Position numbers and translations under genes: made by a program
Source: Ruminococcus sp. AF31-8BH
GTDB lineage: Bacteria > Bacillota > Clostridia > Lachnospirales > Lachnospiraceae
Direction of reading: 5' to 3'
DNA: 64,000 nucleotides
NCBI RefSeq assembly: GCF_003460605.1
Contig: NZ_QTVN01000010.1
Span: forward strand, 2,501-66,500
In this document: in pieces, positions 60,515-64,000 of the stretch
How the letters are laid out: each line of letters opens with the position of its first letter
How positions within the stretch are numbered: position 1 is the stretch's first letter
The notes under the pieces: model-generated
Told to the model about the DNA's origin: nothing
The model's input: only the letters and a program-made list of their open reading frames with translations
The model's database searches: none

Positions 60515-61111
60515 ATGAGTAAATGCATCATAACAATCAATCGTATGTTTGGAAGCGGCGGACGTATTATCGGAAAGGCTCTTGCTGAGGAACTGGGCTT
60601 TAAATTCTATGACAAGGAATTGATTGAAATGGCAAGCAAGGAGAAAAACATCCCCTTTGATGAGTTTGCCAGAGTAGACGAGAAGAAAGCCAGCCAGTGG
60701 CTTTATCCGGTGGATTATGAGCTTCAGATGAATCCGGAGTATCATTTTGTTCCTATGAACGATGTGCTTTATGATCTGCAGAAGAAGAGCATTCTGGAAG
60801 CTGCTGACAAAGAGAACTGCGTAATTGTGGGACGCTGCGGCAACTATATATTAAAAGATTATAAGGATAAGCATATCAGCCTGTTCATCTATGCACCTTT
60901 TGAGGAACGAGTGAAAACGGTAATGGCCCGTACCGGTCGTGAGGAGAAGAGTGTGCGCAAGATGGTGAAGCGCACCGACAAGGACCGCCGTGCTTATTAT
61001 GAATATTTCACAGACACCAACTGGCTGGATATGCTGCAGTATGATCTGTGCATCAACAGCAGCACTGTTTCCAAAGAACAGATTATCCAGATGGTAAAGA
61101 AGCTTCTGTAA
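60515..61111 (+). CDS. Cytidylate kinase-like protein
   Basis: 198 residues of the cytidylate-kinase-like family: MSKCIITINRMFGSGGRIIGKALAEELGFKFYDKELI contains the P-loop variant GSGGRIIG. NCVIVGRCGNYIL, lid RTGREEKSVRKMVKRTDKDRRAYYEYFTD and DLCINSS complete the pattern. Family members lack a proven substrate and are distinct from Cmk. AAGGAGGCGGCG precedes the ATG. Monocistronic. Confidence 0.88.
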   Translation: MSKCIITINRMFGSGGRIIGKALAEELGFKFYDKELIEMASKEKNIPFDEFARVDEKKASQWLYPVDYELQMNPEYHFVPMNDVLYDLQKKSILEAADKENCVIVGRCGNYILKDYKDKHISLFIYAPFEERVKTVMARTGREEKSVRKMVKRTDKDRRAYYEYFTDTNWLDMLQYDLCINSSTVSKEQIIQMVKKLL

Positions 61112-61153
61112 AGGGATTATTCCTTTGGGACAACAAAAACAAAAAGCATAGAA

Positions 61154-61177
61154 ACAGCCCCGCAAACCTGCGGGGCT
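61154..61177. terminator. Terminator between convergent genes
   Basis: CAGCCCCGCA-AACC-TGCGGGGCTG; the minus strand follows with TTTCTATGCTTTTTG. Confidence 0.7.
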
Positions 61178-61181
61178 GAAA

Positions 61182-62465
61182 TTATGTTTCCGTAATATAG
61201 CTTTTTAAAAACTCATAGATTTCCTCTTCTGTAGGGGGACAGCCCTTGAGGTGACAGGTAAAGCTTCTGGTACAGTGACCGATGCCAAGAAGACCCTTTT
61301 GATTTCGGTAGCCTTGACCGATGGAGATTCGGGTGGTCAGGTTTGAAAGGAGACCTTCTTGCTTCAGGCGGTCAAGAGCGGGGATCAGGTTGCCGTAGCA
61401 GGCGCTGCAGGATTCTACTTCTTCTACAGCGTCGGCAAGCTCTACCACTTTCCGGGACTTGGGAATGGGAGCGCCGGGGTTGCCATCGAGGGCACGGATT
61501 TCTGCCTGGCGGATGTCGGCGCAGCCAACACCAAGGGCGGCAGCCTTTGTGATGTAGGGGACTTCTTCTGGCTGATAGTACATCATGTTGCAGACGTAAG
61601 CATCCATAAGAACCGGATCCACTGCTGCCAGAACGCGGTTCATCTCTACGGGGTTGCCGCCGTCTTCGAAATCCAGATCGCCGCAAATATTATCTACCAT
61701 GATGAAATCCTGGTGGATAGCAAGGCCTAGGTGAGCGATAGGATCATGAAGGCCAAGTGCGTGGAAGCGGCGCTTCTCAGAGTTGGGCAAAAGACCTTTC
61801 ATGTTCTTCAATGCACAGGTGATTTTGGTCTGACAGTGACCTTTTAGTACCGGAACATTAATAAGGAAGTCCAGATCAAGGACACTTTTGCAGATGTTTA
61901 AGGTCATATCGCCACATTGTACAGGCGCACCCTTTTCCTTTTGCATGTCAAGGAACGGAACGTTATATTTTTCACAGAGGGACTTGAAACCACAGACTTC
62001 GTAGGATTCGGAGGTCTTATCTCCTACCCAGGAACCTTCCATGATCACCAGATTGGAAAAACCTTTTTCCTGAAGATATTCTACGATTCCGACGACTACC
62101 TCCGGGTGAGTGGTGCCGCCCCAGTAGGCTTCCATGGGGGCGACCAGGTTTGGCTTGATGCCGATCCGCATATTGTACAAACCAAATTCTGAATTCTGTT
62201 TTTCCACAGAATCTGAAGAATAAAAACAGTCCACTTCTGCTTTAGAGCTGTCAATAAGACTGCTCTTTGTTTCAAACTTCGCTTTTGTTATAACCTTCTC
62301 ACTATTCTGCTGTAAACCTGCCTCGAAATTTTCTGAAAGCGCCTTCAATCCGTATTTCACAAACTTCTTCTCTATCTCTCCTGCCAGATCACACGCCTCC
62401 AGCAGTTCTTTCGTCATCTCCTTATATTCAGTTCCGCATTTTATAAAAATCTGATTCTTCTTCAT
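61182..62465 (-). CDS. DUF362 domain protein
   Basis: 427 residues. The DUF362 core is visible: IGIKPNLVAPMEAYWGGTTHPEVVVGIVEYLQEKG, INVPVLKGHCQTKITCALKNMKGLL, HLGLAIHQDFIMVDNICGDL and AAVDPVLMDAYVCNMM. The C-terminus has several cysteines (ESCSACYGNLI, GIGHCTRSFTCHLKGCPP), which may bind a cluster, but it lacks a classical ferredoxin motif. Function unknown. Start has GGAAATG only. It lies 7 bp after the ABC-2 permease gene. Confidence 0.85.
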   Translation of the reverse strand: MKKNQIFIKCGTEYKEMTKELLEACDLAGEIEKKFVKYGLKALSENFEAGLQQNSEKVITKAKFETKSSLIDSSKAEVDCFYSSDSVEKQNSEFGLYNMRIGIKPNLVAPMEAYWGGTTHPEVVVGIVEYLQEKGFSNLVIMEGSWVGDKTSESYEVCGFKSLCEKYNVPFLDMQKEKGAPVQCGDMTLNICKSVLDLDFLINVPVLKGHCQTKITCALKNMKGLLPNSEKRRFHALGLHDPIAHLGLAIHQDFIMVDNICGDLDFEDGGNPVEMNRVLAAVDPVLMDAYVCNMMYYQPEEVPYITKAAALGVGCADIRQAEIRALDGNPGAPIPKSRKVVELADAVEEVESCSACYGNLIPALDRLKQEGLLSNLTTRISIGQGYRNQKGLLGIGHCTRSFTCHLKGCPPTEEEIYEFLKSYITET

Positions 62466-62472
62466 TTCCGGA

Positions 62473-63141
62473 TCAGTACTCCTTTTTCTCCATAATCTTT
62501 ATGGATATTGTACAGGAAATCAGAACCATTAGCAACATAAGAACAAACAGCATCGCCAGACAGACTGGGATTCCAAGGTTCCAAATGCGCAGGCCCAGAT
62601 TTTTCAGACCTGAAAAATCCACTTTCATTTTCTGGCATAGTTCTACGCCAATCCATCCTACAGCCATGATGCCAAATACAAGAACAAGCAGCACCAGCCT
62701 TCCTGTAGAGCTTCCATATTTCAACTGTATCGGAAACACAACCGCATTTGCGAAAACAGCAAGAAAAAGACCGACAGCTGCAGAAGCGATCAGTTCTTCC
62801 CAGGACACCATACGATATCCGGAAGCATTTACGCCAATTGCAATTGCAACAGCAACAGCCCACAATACCGTGACCATCCCTGCACCCAGCAGATACTTCT
62901 CCTTCACATATTCTTTCCTGCTGATAGGAAAAGTAAAAATATAAGGCATACCATTATCCATATCATCACTTGCTATGGTATTCAGTGCCATAACAGCAGC
63001 CAGAACAGACACATAACTGATTAGAAAAGAAGGACCTGCGGAAGTACTAAGGAAACAGAAAATGGCTATAATATATACGCCAATGAACGTTTTCATGTTT
63101 CCCCTCATAATTTCCATGTCTTTTACAAACATACCTTTCAT
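62473..63141 (-). CDS. ABC-2 type exporter permease
   Basis: 222 residues, about six helices (TFIGVYIIAIFCFLS, FLISYVSVLAAVMALNTIASDDMDNGMPYIFTFPISRKEYVKEKYLLG) with the pattern of small ABC-2 permeases paired with a single ATPase. Its ATG overlaps the ATPase stop by 4 nt. Substrate unknown. Confidence 0.87.
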   Translation of the reverse strand: MKGMFVKDMEIMRGNMKTFIGVYIIAIFCFLSTSAGPSFLISYVSVLAAVMALNTIASDDMDNGMPYIFTFPISRKEYVKEKYLLGAGMVTVLWAVAVAIAIGVNASGYRMVSWEELIASAAVGLFLAVFANAVVFPIQLKYGSSTGRLVLLVLVFGIMAVGWIGVELCQKMKVDFSGLKNLGLRIWNLGIPVCLAMLFVLMLLMVLISCTISIKIMEKKEY

Positions 63142-63989
63142 AATACTTCCCCCTTGATCATCATGGTAATAACATTGTCCACAGACCCACGTTCTATTGC
63201 AAGCTGCGGGTAGTTCTCCGCATAAAATGCACGCTCATCTGTGAGACAGCTGTAGCCGTATTGCTCCTTCTTCACCTTGAGAATATGCTGCTTATCAAGC
63301 AATTCATATTGCTTCTCGTCAGCCTTGATAAGACCATATTCATCCAGCAGCACATCTGTATTCTCATGAAGCACGATCCGTCCCTTATCAATCATATAAA
63401 TATCATCACACAGGCTCTCCAGATCTGAGGAAATGTGGGAGCTGATCAGAATACTTCTTCCTTCCGTCTCCATATATTCCCGAAGGAGTTCCAGAATGCT
63501 ATCCCTGGCAATCACGTCCAGACCGGCTGTAGGCTCATCCAGAACAAGAAGCCTGGCATCAAAGCTGGTGGCTGTCAGCACTTTTAACTTTGCTTTCATT
63601 CCTGTGGAAAACTCTTTCAGTTTCTTATCCATGGGGATGGAAAACAGGCTGCACCGCTTCTCAAACATCTCCCGATCAAATTTCTCATAAGTCTCTGTCA
63701 GAATATGCACAATCTGTTTCACGGTCAAACAATTGGAAAAACCGCTGTCAGAAAGTGTCGCGCCTATATCCGCTTTCTCTTTTTGGGAAATCTGCTCCAT
63801 ATCCTTATTAAACAGACGAATTTCTCCTGCATCAGGATGAACCAGCCCCAGAATAACCTTAAAGGTAGTAGACTTCCCTGCTCCATTGGCTCCGATCAGA
63901 CCGGTGATCTGTCCTTCTTCTACTTCCATACTTACATCCAGGGAAAATCCAGGATAATTCTTCTGCAAATTCTTCAAACTCAACAGCAT
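63138..63989 (-). CDS. ABC exporter ATP-binding protein
   Basis: 283 residues: Walker A GANGAGKST, Q-loop, signature EFSTGMKAKLK, Walker B LLVLDEPTAGLD and H-loop LISSHISSDLESLCDD, then a C-terminal extension (about 215-283) common in this YtrB-like subgroup. GAGGAG lies before the ATG at the window edge. The upstream partner, often a GntR regulator, would be outside the window. Confidence 0.9.
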   Translation of the reverse strand: MLLSLKNLQKNYPGFSLDVSMEVEEGQITGLIGANGAGKSTTFKVILGLVHPDAGEIRLFNKDMEQISQKEKADIGATLSDSGFSNCLTVKQIVHILTETYEKFDREMFEKRCSLFSIPMDKKLKEFSTGMKAKLKVLTATSFDARLLVLDEPTAGLDVIARDSILELLREYMETEGRSILISSHISSDLESLCDDIYMIDKGRIVLHENTDVLLDEYGLIKADEKQYELLDKQHILKVKKEQYGYSCLTDERAFYAENYPQLAIERGSVDNVITMMIKGEVL

Positions 63990-64000
63990 ATCTACTCCTC

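Overview
The window looks like chromosome of a gut Firmicute in Lachnospiraceae, close to Blautia. The support is indirect: strong AGGAGG ribosome-binding sites, sigma-A promoters often with an extended -10, a homodimeric pyruvate:ferredoxin oxidoreductase, a selenocysteine-containing SelD, a stand-alone PduL phosphotransacylase, a GGGtGRT/NifU-like pair and an NhaC-type carrier behind a lysine riboswitch. No rRNA, CRISPR array or prophage was seen. There is one tRNA, Arg(CCG).

Layout. 1-10.7 kb: a partial TetR gene, PFOR with an Rrf2 regulator, shikimate kinase, an ABC-F ATPase, a secreted protein, a YbaK deacylase and the GGGtGRT/Fe-S scaffold pair. 10.7-22.7 kb: TraX-like protein, formate/nitrite transporter with topoisomerase III and a beta-helix protein, selD (in-frame UGA), asd, argH, and a membrane-lipid operon (flippase-like protein, pssA, psd, queH). 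22.8-28.6 kb: a sulfonate/nitrate-type ABC importer whose permease gene is split. Its last 35 codons lie 4,256 bp downstream, and the intervening DNA carries a large serine recombinase and cargo genes. 28.7-35 kb: a DUF3825 protein, a MerR-methyltransferase fusion, and rfbA-rfbB-rfbD behind a promoter with MerR-type 19-bp spacing. 35-41.3 kb: a probable operon of a leucine-rich-repeat protein, a VWA/metallopeptidase-like protein, a MoxR ATPase and a transglutaminase, followed by a DUF4203-like membrane protein. 41.3-48.5 kb: PduL and cell-envelope enzymes (NlpC/P60, phospholipase C-like, polysaccharide deacetylase, SH3 protein), then the tRNA. 48.6-54.8 kb: a pseudouridine synthase-ligA-metA operon and the riboswitch-controlled NhaC carrier. 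54.8-64 kb: two membrane proteins behind a three-subunit xanthine dehydrogenase-type molybdoenzyme, a cytidylate-kinase-like protein, a DUF362 protein and an ABC exporter pair.

The intergenic DNA is rich in structure. It holds four copies of a GTTAGGGGCAAAA hairpin, two of them inside a shared 84-bp repeat; a 144-bp element with terminal inverted repeats; a 119-nt segment that can fold into a four-way junction with no unpaired bases; and a heavily structured leader downstream of the lysine riboswitch.

The strongest finding is the recombinase element. Removing it at a shared TTC restores a 265-codon permease in frame, and the joined element ends form a dyad centred on that TT. The segment therefore looks like a precise, possibly reversible, insertion that switches the permease gene off.
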